A DNA stretch of 64,000 bases from Coprinellus micaceus (lineage: Eukaryota; Basidiomycota; Agaricomycetes; Agaricales; Psathyrellaceae), in the NCBI GenBank assembly GCA_951394405.1, contig OX596334.1:5394001-5458000 (forward strand), in the 5' to 3' direction. The translations under genes were made by a program, and so were the position numbers. Below, piece after piece: positions 33,850 through 46,124 of this stretch. Position 1 is the first letter of the stretch. Each line of letters starts with the position of its first letter. The notes under the pieces are model-generated. The model was not told the origin of the DNA. It saw only the letters and a list, made by a program, of their open reading frames with translations, and did not search any database.

Positions 33850-35260
33850 AGGTCACGAATAAACCAACAGCTATCCAACCGAAGATTGCGGGGCTGGATA
33901 CATTTGAGGAGATAACAGAGTGATGTACCATGAGTTCGTGTGATTGTAACCTCGGCGACTACTGAAACCCATCATCCTCAGTTCGACATCTCGGTGGGGA
34001 ATTTGGTAAGAATCACTCACGGATCACCCATACTCATGATCAGCGGCTGACGTCTGTCCGTAGGCCAATCGTCCTTGAACACAGCTGGGCCCCATGCGAT
34101 CTCGTAGAGAATTGTGTGGACCTTGATAGGGTGACTTGCGGGGCAGGGACCTCGGTGCCAAATAACGCCGTACCGAGCGTCGATGGGCCCAGTTGGGTAC
34201 GCTACGTGAGCCTAACAAAAGGTATTGCGTCAATGTGGTCTTTCAATTTCCAGTGGGTGTTAGGTGCCATGGAAATTATGAAGTGGTCGGGAGAATCAAG
34301 ATTCTTGCCATCCCAGAACCTATCAACTCAGTCAGTAATTCAATTCCTCCCCCTAACGAGCGACTTCATGGATGGGGCAGAAGGTGGGGGATGCACGAGG
34401 GGAAGGAGATGTTGGAGCGAATCCCTCCTGGGCAGAACGTCTGCAGAAGTCCGACACTGTCCCAACGCCCGATACCAGGTGCGTGGTGGTTAGATTCTCC
34501 GAGCCATTTGTCATCCTTTCAACACCTGAAGATTATTGCATGAGAATACGTCGGTGATGTCCCCGTCGCCCTTGATATGAATCATAGGATTTCCAGTGAT
34601 CATTCAGAAGCCCTGCGCAAAGTCTTGTTTGAGTACGCTCTGATTGAGCAGGGGAGGTACACACCTTTGCGAACGCTGTGACCTTCTGGAAGGGAGGGTA
34701 CCTGGCGATGTAGTATAGGGTATGTCCTCTGTTCGTCTACCAGACGACGTGGTTCGGCTTCTGAGGTACCTGAGAACCAGTCAGATAGCACGAGCACATC
34801 ACAAAATTCCCTGCAGCTTCGAGAATGCGGCGTACTCGGATGTAGCTTCCGTTCGAGTGCTTGAAGTAGAGCACTGCAGTCCAGTAATTCGATTTGTCCT
34901 CTTTAAATCGACATGTCGTGCAAGTGGCAGTCTCTGCGTAGTCGTCTCGAGGATCCATACTCAGGTTGAATCTACAGAGTTCGGTAAGGTGTATGGCTGG
35001 GCGAATTGGGAATCCTTTGCGATGGGGCTCACGCATTCTAGGTACATGAAAGACACACTCCTTCAGCTGTAGACCCAAGGTGAATGAGAAGAGACCGTAC
35101 CCTCCAATTATCTGATAAACATGCGGAGCTACTTGTCCTGGGGGCACCAACCTTGGGTGAGCAATGTCAGAGCGAGACGGGTTTCAAAGTCTCGAATCAC
35201 TCACGGGTCGAATCGCTCAGTCACTAGCTGAGAGCAACCGAAACGAATTGTAGCTATACA
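33850..35260 (-). pseudogene. DUF1996 secreted protein, copy 2 (longer, 5' end disrupted)
   Basis: The first clear exon reads TIRFGCSQLVTERFDP (about 35208-35250), then after a 50-nt intron LVPPGQVAPHVYQIIGG. Further blocks are NLSMDPRDDYAETATCTTC, KEDKSNYWTAVLYFK, FWDGKNLDSPDHF, AHVAYPTGPIDARYG, CPASHPIKVHTILYEIAW and DDWPTDRRQPLIMSMGDP, so the C-terminal half lost in copy 1 is present here. The final GYNHTNSW-like region is degraded. Upstream, a signal-peptide-like piece (TLNASLAGVALTS) sits beyond a short inserted element (35257-35400), and no ATG is found. The two copies share the same block order in the same orientation, consistent with duplication. Confidence 0.7.
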
Positions 35261-35400
35261 TCAGGGAAAAGGCTATTTTGAAAATTCTCGGAATTCCCAA
35301 GAAAGCGGGGAATTCCCTGAAATGCCTGGGTTTCTTTTGAAATGCCCTGGGGCACTTTTGGATTTCGTAAAAGCCACGGATACTACGAGAATACTGATAG
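35257..35400. mobile_element. Short MITE-like insertion with a TACATCAGGGAAAA end
   Basis: TACATCAGGG at 35257-35266 is followed by AAAATTCTCGGAATTCCC-type sequence. A related piece on the other strand ends at 41779-41788 (CCCTGATGTA). The second terminus is not clear. Confidence 0.35.
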
Positions 35401-35541
35401 ATTCATGGACATGGGGAGCGTACATACGTACACCCAGATGTGAGTGCCACACCGGCGAGTGAAGCGTTCAAGGTATTAGGGCCGTATATTTAAGTTTCCT
35501 CAAATCAAGTTTCACGTCCGCGTCGCCCGTGTAAAAGGTAG

Positions 35542-38500
35542 TTACGTTTCTGAACGCCGTAGCTCTGCATACAAATGTCGATCTGTGAATGGGTTTAAGA
35601 AGAAAGTAGAGCACTGATCCAGTATAGAGCTACTTGTCCAAGTTGTCGGAGCAGAAGGACCAAATTTTGGAAAGAGGTGGATACTACGATATATATATGA
35701 CAGCGGTAGTATCTCCGCAAGGGGAGTTCCGTCTGTGGAAAGGCTCTTCGACACCTTGTAAAGCCCGTGTACGCGATCAGGTCTTGCGGCGAATGGAGAG
35801 AACCATTCAACGTAAGCCAGGTGAGCCGGAACAGATGCTGGGTGCCGGAAGAGGGCCCTGACCACACCACCTGGTAGTCCAAAAACGACTCTAACGCACC
35901 CTATACGCCTTCCTTTTACTCCAGCTTCATCTCCAGACCCTTCGTTAACGAGAATTGTATCAAAGCGCGCAGGAACAACCCGTCGTTGGCTGTCTTCTGT
36001 TGCGGGATACGCGTGAATGATGTCTGCCGTCGACATCCTCCCAGTGAGGAAATCTTCTCGTTGGAACTTCACCAGATGCCATACCGGGAGACGACGTGTG
36101 GGAAGAAAGGTGTTATTGACGATGCGCTCCAGTTGTGCTCGTGTGAGGTCGGGGTTGTTGACAAGAGCAATGAATCTGGAGAGGGCGGGAAGGAAATGAA
36201 TAGCGCCGTAACCGGCCGGGGATTGAATTACATCCAAAGATGTGTTGGGACGCGTGGGTGCCTTTGCAACCTTAAGGAACCGTCGGAAATCTAGCCCAGG
36301 GATTTTGTTGTCAGCCTGAGCCGGGTTGATGGAGGCCGTTGTACGTTGATCAAGGGGTGGGTCTGGTTGAGTCGTACCATGGCGACTGGCCCTCCATGCG
36401 ATGTACTGTCCGTATCGCGCCATCTTCTCCTTGCGTTCAAGCCAACGGGCCATCTGGGTGTATTCATCTTTGTGGTTTGTGGCATGGTAGGCGTCCTTGG
36501 TAAGGTCAATGTGAAGGCGTTCGGTGTATTCCATGTTGAAGTTGTCGGTAGTGCCAAAAGTGATGATTGAATGCACGTAGTGCGACGCAAAGTGAAGCTT
36601 GGGAAGGTTGAAGTTTTTGTGAATATTGAGGGTCATGAAGATGTGTTTGTTGTCGTGAAAGTTTGACAATGCTTCCGTCATGGCGTTCAAGGTGTCGGTG
36701 GTGTGTACGGGGTACTGCGCAAGGTAGAGGAAGTCCAACACTGCGCGAATCGCCTTCTGGAACGGCACGTTGGAGACCCCATTCGGTAATCGGATGTCGA
36801 CCACTAGCCCAAGTAGAATTTGTGCCATTTGAGCGTGTTCCTTTCCGGAGACACGGGAGAGTGTGGTAATCCCTTTGAGGAATGTATGGATGTTGTGGTT
36901 GGGGGGCAGACGTCGACATCGTGCATCAATCTCAGCGGCTCCGCATGCTTGAGGCGATGAGGTGTTTAATCACACCTTGGTAAAGCTGGTGGAGAACGTC
37001 GGGCGTGATGGATTGGTAGATGTTTGCATGCGGCAGGCCCTTCCAGAACGGCTCCACGACAGGCTTCACACGGAGGTCGTTGGCCAGCTCCCGATACGCC
37101 AACGGATCCTGATCCGCTCTCTCGAGCACCCTCAGAAGTCCCTCCAGCGATCGCAAATTTGGCTCCGTTGCCAAAGTAGGATTGAAGAGACCAAGGTTCG
37201 GTCGGGTCGTCAGGCACTTAGGGCAATCTCCTGTGATGCAGCATGCTGCTTGGATTTGCTCAGGGTAATCGCCGATGAAGCATGCATAGATTGGGTGCCC
37301 CCTGTAGACGTCACCGTGGGCGTTGGCGAGTTGGATCCCCTTCTTGGTGGCTTCGGCCTTCAGGGGTTCAAGGATTTGGGACATGCACGAGTGGTATACG
37401 TTGATGACACACCGACGGCGCACTGCTTTGTTGGTGATGTGGGCAAAATTAGAAGTTGGGAGGTACGCAAGGAGAACATAGGCTCGGTAGGATGGACGTC
37501 GCCGTATCTCCTTTGGTATGTTGCCAATGGTTAGGTAGAGGGGATATGCGGACTTGTTCCGGAATAGGGTGAGCTGGGTCTTATCGGACGAGAGTATGAT
37601 GGGGATCACGGTGCCACCTCGCCCCATCTTATCAATCTCCTCCTAGAGCACGCTCAGCTTTCTTGGTCCAAACAAAGAGCCCCAAACTGGCTGACCTGAG
37701 TTGCCCACCACCATTCTCCGGTGTGCATATCATGATACAACCGCACCGTGCACTTGTCGTCAGTATAGTGTCTTTCTGGGCGGTACTTCAGGTACGGCGC
37801 AAACTCGGGATCACTGAAGAGTGCCTTGACGCATTCAAGAATATCACGTTGATATATTTCGAATACTTCTCCGCCCAGAGTGAAGGAGTTGCGCTTGAAT
37901 GCCGGGCGATGCGATGGTATCTTGGTATCAATAATGCGATTGAGGTCGACACTATTTTTGAATGAAAGTCCAAGCTTATCGACGACCTATTATCGGTGTT
38001 AGCATACGGCCGACGCAAATAGAGATGAATAAACATACCCCGTCGATCGATAACAGCTCTGTCACCGCAGATGCACTTAGATTGACCTGAAACTTGGCCC
38101 ACCGGGCGACTTCCCACTCCATCCGGTTGGAGAAAGGCGCATACATGTTCGCAGCGCCAGCCGACTCAGTTAGCTTGGCGGCATAAGTGTCTTGCGATGG
38201 CACTTCGGACATGACTGGCTGTCCAGCTCCTCACCCAAAGTGGATGATGTGAGGTTGAAGGTGTTCACCGTGAACAATTTGACAACTCGTTGACGCATTT
38301 TGGGATGTTGATGGGGAGTTGTCCTGGTCATCTTCACGTTCATCGCCACTTTCTTCTCCAATCAAGATTGCGGGGGCTTTTGGTCGTTCAACCTCGAGAT
38401 CCCGTTCAACCTCCGCGTTGTCAGCAGCATAGCCATAGCTGGCATCGAGTTCCTGATCTTCCTCAAGGGACATGTTGTCTGATCCATGACTCCGAGGATG

Positions 38501-38893
38501 TCCAATCTGTATTCCGGAGATGTTAGTCGTCGATGCAGTGCATAATTCAAAACTACTCACCCCCTCTTGCCCATCATCATCATCACTGAAATCTCCATGC
38601 ATATCAATGTCTTCACCTCCATAGGAGGCATAGTCGCCAAAGTAATCGCCTACAGGCTCGACCGGGAAGACGCCATGGTCTGGCTCCGACCCATGGAGAT
38701 TTGCAAGATCCCCTGTAATTGAGGTGCCTCGTGTGGGGGAACCAACCATAGATTCATCCTCGGAGCTCGAGGAGAGTTCGTCGTCTAATCGTTTGAGAAG
38801 TAGGTGGCATTCCTCGTTTGGGCTCAGTTGCAAGTGCTGGCGGAGATGGGCCCGAGAAATGTTGGCTGCGCAAGCAGGGCATTTGAACCCCAT
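35542..38893 (-). pseudogene. Plavaka-like transposase gene, copy 2 (one frameshift)
   Basis: The ATG at 38891-38893 starts a short C2H2-like finger (FKCPACAANISRAHLRQHL) and an acidic Ser/Asp-rich linker. After introns come FSNRMEWEVARWAKFQVNLS, IYQRDILECVKALFSDPEF, the PIILSSDKTQLTLFRNKSAY block, GHPIYACFIGDYPEQ...CPKC, and TPDVLHQLYQGVIKHL. These are characteristic Plavaka transposase motifs. At about 36940-36950 the frame shifts by one base between KHLIASS and CGAAEIDARCRRLPPNHNI. The remainder (SRVSGKEHAQMAQILLGLVV, LPKLHFASHYVHSI, FNMEYTERLHIDLTK) is open to the stop at 35542. Apart from the frameshift the gene is well preserved. Confidence 0.85.
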
Positions 38894-39221
38894 GTTTCTG
38901 TGAATGTGAATGAGGATATTTTGAGATTTCGCAGTCGTGACTCGTCAAGAGCAGGAAATTTTTGACAAATTGACCCGTGTCAATGTTTGGGGTCGTGCAC
39001 CAGAAATCAGCGATCAGAGCTGAAGGTCCGGTGAAGACCCTGATACCATTCGACCACGTCTACACCTATCACATCACACACACCTCTCACTCTCTTTGAC
39101 ACTCCATTCGAACATCTGGCCTTGGTGGCAACCCACTCTCATTTGGCTTCTCTTTTCCTTAGTATCCCCAGTGCCGACAAGGCACAGCAAACCCTGCCGA
39201 CAACGGGCTCAGTGCCTCCTC

Positions 39222-41363
39222 ATGTCATCCGCACGGATGCTGCGCCCCAGGGTGCCTCCACCTACCCTTGCCTCGACAACCAAACGGAAGCGACGTGGGA
39301 GTGAGGGGGTCGCACCAACTAAGAAGGCCAGGGTTACAGGTGGGAGCAACACCACCATGGCGTCACTTCACTCCACTGACGGTTCACCATTGACAGCTGC
39401 CATAGCAACCTCGAAGGGTAAACCCAGGTCAGGTGGGAAGGCGAAACCCAAGTCAGGTGAAAAGACAAAGGCTGGCAATAAACCGACTCGACCAGCTGCC
39501 AAGGCCACCTCGAAGGCCCCGGCTGGTCCAAGACCCCAGGGACCTGTTTTGAGACCAGATATCGACTATGACGAAGAGGAAGGTAACTCTGAAGCAGAGG
39601 AGGACGAGGACAACATGGCAGAAGAGCAGCTTGGCGAAGACAACATGGACTATGCCGAAGATGTTGACTTGTGGGATCGGCAAGAGGTACGATCCGATCC
39701 CCACCTGAAATTTGAATACAGCCAAGTTTACTTGCTGATCTCCACTCTTCTTCTTCAGACTGCCCAGTGGGGCCGGAAGTCAGCGACATTGTTAAAGCCC
39801 AGCATGGAGGGAGCAGAACCCGCCGGCGAACTTTTCTCCGGCAACTCGGACTCTGGCAGAGCTGATGAACAGGTGGGTGACATTGGTAACTGAGGGTGCA
39901 GCAATGGATGCCTGACTCGGATACCCTCTGGCAGAATGGCACCGGGGATTCAGTGGAGAAACGGAGGTCGAGGTTGAAGAAGAATGAACGTGTGAAGCAG
40001 AAGCAAAGGGCAGAGGTGTGTGATCATGTTTATCTGCAACACCAACTGCACACATTCACACACACACTGCTGCTTCGATTTCATCTCTTGATTTCACCTA
40101 TCACGTCGACAGCGCCCACAGTGGATACCCCAGTCTAAGGAAACCGAAATCGATCTCACTCTTGACACAGATGACGAAGAAGACGAAGAAGACGAGTCGG
40201 ACTCCGAAGCTCAGCCTGCAGGCAACATTGATTTCGACGAGGATAGCATTGATATCCACATCGCCCCTGGCGATCGATACCCCGCGTTGAAGGCTCAACC
40301 TCCCCGCCTCAAAAGGGTGATTCGAAAGGCATTTAGTATTACCGAGTCGAAAATGGCGTTTGACACAGCCTACCCACCTCCCGAAGACGGAAATCGATTC
40401 TATCGCAATGCTTTGCGGGATGCGGCTCGTGAGCTTGGTGACGAGGAATTGGCTAAGGAGTTCAAGTCCAACGCTCCTTACGGGAACACCATAGCTCACC
40501 TGGTATGTGCCCTTTTGTCCCAACCCCTTTAATTTCAGTAGCTAATGCCCAGCACTCCCCCAGGTCAAGGGGCGGTTCAGCAAGCACCGCCTCGCTCTGC
40601 GTCATCATGCTACAAGCGAAGCAAAGTTGGCATACCGACTTCAGGATGGATGTGGTGCAGCGGCGCAGAACCTCTTGCTCGATGACAACTTCGTCTACAA
40701 TTTCGATGCACAGGTGAGCCGGTACAGGTTAATTCAAGTGTCTTCTCCAACGCTGATCCCGTTCTTCATCACATTATAGGGTCGGGCAATGACTTCTGAA
40801 CCGTATCGGCACCCCGCTATCCTCACCATGGTTCAGTTCTTTTTCAAAGGTCCCAAATCAGTAGGACAACGCCACGATGGGATGTTCAAGTCAACCATTC
40901 TCCCCGAGAAGGATCAGGCGGCCAGCGAAGAGAAAGAAGTCCCTATCCCGATGGTGGCCATTTCGGCAGCCATGGTCAGTTGCTGTTTTCCTTTCATTGG
41001 CTGCATTATTGAGTCTCCCTGGACCGTGACAGCTACGGGCTGAACTATCACTTTGGAAGTTCGATCGGCGCGACTCGGCGAAGTTCGACGCTGACCAACA
41101 TTATACCGCCTACGAGCACCACGTTAAGGCTTTGAAGGTCCTGCAGCAGAATTTCCCGATGAGGTTTCATCGTCTCATGGCGTTCTTGCATACTCAGGCG
41201 GTGTAAGTCTGTCGTCTTTCGGCATTGACCTTCCATTAACTTCCTGTCTGTCCGCAGGTCTTCAGTATCGTTGTCGGCCCCAAAGGGCTGTGATGGTGTA
41301 GGCGTGTTGGGTATATTGGGATGGGAAGAAGATGAGCCAGCTTCGTCGATGCCGCACACTTAG
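39222..41363 (+). CDS. DUF6532 family protein, eight exons, 553 aa
   Basis: The exons 39222-39686, 39759-39872, 39935-40015, 40122-40502, 40564-40713, 40780-40974, 41033-41202 and 41258-41363 splice into one open frame with consensus sites. The first third is disordered and basic (KRKRRGSEG, KPKSGEKTKAGNK), then acidic. The DUF6532 core follows: RFYRNALRDAARELGDEELA, GRFSKHRLALRHHA, EPYRHPAILTMVQFFFKGPK, EVPIPMVAISAAM, then ADQHYTAYEHHVKALKVLQ and RFHRLMAFLH. Start choice: 39222 precedes the basic, nuclear-localisation-like segment; an in-frame ATG at 39096 is an alternative. DUF6532 is an expanded mushroom family of unknown function. This copy looks intact. Confidence 0.85.
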
Positions 41364-43490
41364 TCTGATAGCATCTACTGTGTTAGATGTGCTTTAAGGT
41401 TATGGATTACCCAATTTCATATTACTCTACCTTCCTCAGACTTCATTGATCTCGTTGACCATCTCTGTCTCTCTGTTTTCGTGCCTTGTGTATAGCCGTT
41501 TAATGATATTAATATTTCTCATGTAACGACGGGCAGGAATTGGTCAGAAGCACATGGTTAGGCACCCAAGTAAGTGTTGGAATCTTGAAACCGCAGTGCG
41601 GGTAACCCTAAACTTTCTTGAGAAAGTGTAGAATGTCAGAACCTTTTGCCAAAAGTTAGGGGGGGACTTTTTTATTCCTATGTCATTCCAAAATTCTCAA
41701 AATTCTTCGGAAAACGATGGAAGTCTAGGAATTTTAGCACCTTCCCTACGATTTCGAGGAATTCAAAAGTTTGGTTTTCCCTGATGTAGCCGACTGAACG
41801 AGGGCGGAGATCGCTAAAACCAGGGTGGGGGACAACATCGCTGGAGAATCTGAGTGGCGTTAGCCGAGCGAAGGGGCAGCGAAGGAAGAGCCCTTCTCAA
41901 TGGGAAACATGAGGCTATATAATAAGCGGAGGCGCCGTGTTTATCGTAGACGAGCCGTAATCACCTTCAATTCGGCTTACCAACAGACGACTGAATGAAT
42001 GAAGAAGATTCAACCCCATCCAATTGGATGAATCCGAAGGTAAAGAAGGAGAAGTCAGCACGGGTGAACGGTTTTCCGATGGTAGACCAGCGGCATAGAG
42101 GAGAAGTAGCCCCCCTGCCTTCTTTGAAGCCTTAAAGGTATTCTAAGATGGACCCCAGCGGGGCGGTGTCCATGGAAATCAGAAACCGCCCGGCAAACAC
42201 TCTAGCTTCAATCTCATAGGGTTTACAGGTGTATCGAGAGGGGACAATAATGGAGCAGGTGAACATTTACACTCGATAAGATTGTAAATACATCAGTCAC
42301 AGTTGTGGAAGTGGTTCGCCGACCTGCGAATAAAGTGAATCTACACTGAACTGACACTTGAGTGGCCACTTCCTCATCTAGTGCATACCAATGCCGCCGG
42401 CATGTTTCTGCGTTCGCGATCAGTTCATTGGCTTTCCCAAGGGGGCGACCCTGGGAGACCTAGGGAACATGCTACACAGATATCACTGGAATACGGGGAT
42501 CGAATGAGTGAGGACAAAAGCCCAGGAAGGTTGTCTGTACAGACGGACGTTGGTCAAATCTCCGGTGAACATTCCAAGCAATTGTTAATGAGGTATCACT
42601 TATCATCGGATGGTCCCTACATCTTCAAAAAATCCCTCTCGTGCTGACTTTACAGAGTCAGCCCAAGAGCCACAGATCCCCTCATAAGCAGTCGATGGGC
42701 TATCGAGCGGAGTCTCTTCCTCCAAGGTAGGACTTCATTCCGTACTCGACCGCACAACGGGTTGCTGTGGCTAAAGCGGAGTCAAACCCATTGCGTTGGC
42801 TGCGGCGGACTCAAAACTACCTCGTTGGCTATATGGCGGGGGTGGCACTGGGGTGGGAACTCTTGCTGTCCAAGATGAAATACTGATTGCAGTTACACGG
42901 TCGCCTTTTGAAGTCGCCTTTTCAAGGGGTATTGTATTCTAGCACAAGGCTTTTGTCACCACTTACATGGGTCAAACATCCCCTCGCACTCGCTCCTTTG
43001 AGCCGGTATTGCTGAACTTGGGTGCCGGCAACACCGCCCAGCGAAGCTCGAGGCAGTTTTGTGGCGCTTGAGGCTGAAGGGAGATAAGATTAGATTTATT
43101 CCGGCCCGCTGATCCCTCGGATCCAATCCGCAGGGAAAGGTGCGGACCCGGGTTAGATGACGCGGGCGCTCTTCACCCTACATCAGGGTTCTGGTGCAGG
43201 CCAGGTAAGGTCTTATCTGGCCTTACCAGAACTACCAGAACTATAATCATATATCAGCCTGATGGCAACTCTGGTAAGGCCTTATAATTGCTGGTAGACC
43301 TGGTAGATCTAGCAAATCGTGGGATCAAGGACAAGCTGACAGGTTTACACTTCCCGCCTCCCTGAAGCCGCTACTTCCTTACAATGCTGGCTCGTTCCCT
43401 ACATTCGTCCGCCCAGTCCATTTCATCATAGCTCGTGTCTGAAAATGGCGCTTTGTGTTGTGGCCAACACAAATGGTGGTGGGCATCTTG
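41364..43490. other. Non-coding region with MITE-like remnants
   Basis: No gene is supported. A TACATCAGGG-type end (CCCTGATGTA, 41779-41788) closes an AT-rich piece starting near 41590. A similar CTACATCAGGG occurs at 43178-43188. It is followed by an inverted repeat with 12-bp arms, GGCCTTACCAGA at 43219-43230 and its complement at 43270-43281. Confidence 0.45.
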
Positions 43491-43495
43491 GGCGC

Positions 43496-43946
43496 CTAGG
43501 GATATTTCGTTTGTGGAGAAGCGTCCTCCTCGGCATTGGTCTTTTGTGAGAGCACGTCATATTGATGGTCAATTGTGAAAGGATGGAGGCTGTGCACGGT
43601 GAGATGGGAGGTCGGTAGGGGTCCGTCGGGAGAACAATTGGGGTCCTGGAGATTTCACAAGGATATATGATAATGTGAGAGAGATACATACGGCGATCCA
43701 GCCGCTGCCGCGTTTAGACAATTCTCTTCGCCGGAACTTTCGTAACTCCCAGTAGTTTTCGTCCTTGTTTATGCCTTCGTTGCACGTCTGTGTAATGAGT
43801 CTGGCACACATGCCCTTTGAACGTACTATATCCTCCTCAGGTAATGGAAAGGGGCGCATTCCGGAATCATGGTTAGAAGGGGGGGAAGCATCATTGGAGG
43901 ATTTGAGAGCCACTGAGGGCCAGCGTGGCAATCCTGCACAATTCAT
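43496..43946 (-). CDS. Hypothetical two-exon protein of 134 aa
   Basis: The exons 43692-43946 (85 codons) and 43496-43645 (50 codons with stop) are joined by a 46-nt intron with a GTATGT donor and CTCCAG acceptor, phase 0. The middle is charged (CARLITQTCNEGINKDENYW, then KFRRRELSKRGSGW) and there are three or four Cys residues. No family is recognised. A clean small intron is the main support. Confidence 0.4.
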
Positions 43947-44162
43947 CCCTCCTTCCCGACGGCGTGGGCTCTCTCGACAACTTGAAGCATTCTTGCCTGC
44001 AAAACGACTGCTCGTGATGCTTTAGACTTGATGGTGCTATAATCTTGTTCCAATACGACGATCATCCACTGCCTGTAACCGGATTGCAGATCTCCGGCGG
44101 AGGCATTGCCCACAAATCAAAAACGGTCCGGGGCAGAAAGTGGTGGGCTATGGTTCCCTCGC

Positions 44163-44228
44163 CAGGTCTGCCAGAGTCTGCCAGACTGATAGACTCTGGC
44201 AGTTCTGGCAGAGTCTGGTGAAGGTCTG
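44163..44228. repeat. Imperfect palindrome built from CTGCCAGA words
   Basis: CCAGGTCTGCCAGAGTCTGC on the left faces GGCAGAGTCTGGTGAAGGTC on the right around a centre near 44195. No target duplication is found. It is possibly the remnant of a short foldback element. Confidence 0.45.
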
Positions 44229-44239
44229 ACGACCCCGAA

Positions 44240-46120
44240 ATGTCAGACACTGCCTTATCAGCGTGGGTCCGATTTGAGGGAGAATGACATCTGGTGGGTA
44301 TTCGGTGGGCCTTGGCATCAGTGGCGATCATGAGCCAGTTACAATGCGTGCCTAGAGCAACTGGATGCCAATCGAGGCCTTGTGCGCTAGCCACTGACAG
44401 GTCAGTGACGGAAAGCGACACATCGCTCTACCCTCTCCCGAAATGGGCCAAAATCGGTGTCTCCACTGGACACACCCAAAAGCGACCCAGTGACTCGTGC
44501 AGCGACTGGTGGCTCAATTTAGCGACCAATGGCTTTGCGCAGACTCTCCAAGGTCATCCAAACAAACGATTGTATGCCTTGCATCGAGATGCTGAAAGGT
44601 TTGTATGCCAACCATGTCGCAGGCCCTTGAGTCTGGTCAATACACAGACTCGGAAAACAGGTGATTTACAGGCGAGGATGCCCCCAGCAGACAGAATATT
44701 ATTTGTACCAGGGCTATGGTGCAGGACATTCACGGATCCCCTCTCGAAGTTTTCAGATCTATCCCGTCTCTCAGTCAAGTGAGGGTGCTTGGCTTCCGTT
44801 CGCCCAGGCAGGTTCATCTTCGCTCGTCAAAGCCAGGTCCACAGCATGCGAGCCTGTTTTATGAATTCACCATCGATTCTCAGTGGTCGCTTGGCGTCGA
44901 TGGACAGCATTAGGGTCAGGGCAGATGGAATATAATTCTGACGGTGGCTACGATACATCGCATGTATGCTAGACTACGGTATGGTAGAAATACAGATTGT
45001 ATGACATAGAATGGCAAGAAAGAACAGGTCAGGGTAACGGTGAAGAGGGAGACACACCGAGATCAAAGCAAACATACTCCCGCAACACGAGATCGACGGC
45101 AAGAAAGGTCCACCGTGTTGAGGTGCCACGGAGTCGGAGCGCCAGGTCGCTAGACTAGAACCGGGGAATCTGAAGGGCCATGGAACGAGACAATGTAAAA
45201 GGATATGTCGATGATCAGGGGAAGAGGGGCGGCACGAACAAGGGTTTGTGTAGTTCTGCTCCAACACGTGTGTCAGTGCCCGGCGTGTATCAAGAGGGGA
45301 AAGGACCAGCGAAGGCAGGTAGAGCAGGACGAACAATCAAGAGTTCCGGTAGAGGGAAGGCAGAAGGGAGGAACCATGAACAGCGGAGAATGGAGGGGCC
45401 GAGGTAGCTACCTCTGGGTAGGTTAATCAGTCCCCTTACGTGTGGTGGTGTAAGCAAGCAAAACGTACCAAGCACCGTAGACGTCCACCACCTGCCTTCT
45501 TCCTAGGCACCCTCCATAAACGGTCGATGGGGAACGCTAACCCATGACGCATAGACAAACCTCCAGGACGGTACGGTCGATGTGTAGTTTTCGTCGTGGA
45601 AGACATAAGATGACGCCGAAAGGTCGACATTTCTCTCCGCGATTCGGCACCTAGAACGTTGACACGTCACGCGAATGAGGAGAGAAAGTGGTCGAAGGAC
45701 ACACCTTGAATGTTGATACGTCACGTAGGTGGACAGGGAAAGGAGATTCAACCACAAGGAGGAGGGTTTGAGAGGGACAAAGCGAAGTTGATGACGGTGA
45801 AGACGAAGAAAGGTAAGGAACGGCTGTAGAAAGAAGAGGCCCTTCAAATAGTGATCCAGAATTCGGAGTGTAAAACGTAACGGAGTTTGCCGATCAAATA
45901 TGTGCCTGGTACAGTTGAACCGGTTCGCTTGCTCTCACATTCAAGTCGTGGACCACTTTTGTGCAAGTGGGTCTTTGCCACTCCCTCCATCCAATCTGGT
46001 TATCGCAAGGAGATTGTAGTATTATTGGTGGGTAGTATAATTCATCCATACTAGACAAGAACTCGAGAACAAATTTAAGAATACTTTGGGGTAGGAGAGA
46101 AAGCAGGATGCGGGCCTCAG
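44240..46120. other. About 1.9 kb without a supported gene
   Basis: Only short overlapping open frames on both strands are present. The stretch 45650-45740 contains an imperfect duplication of GACACGTCACGCG/GATACGTCACGTAGG-like sequence. Nothing else is recognised. Confidence 0.4.
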
Positions 46121-46124
46121 GTTA

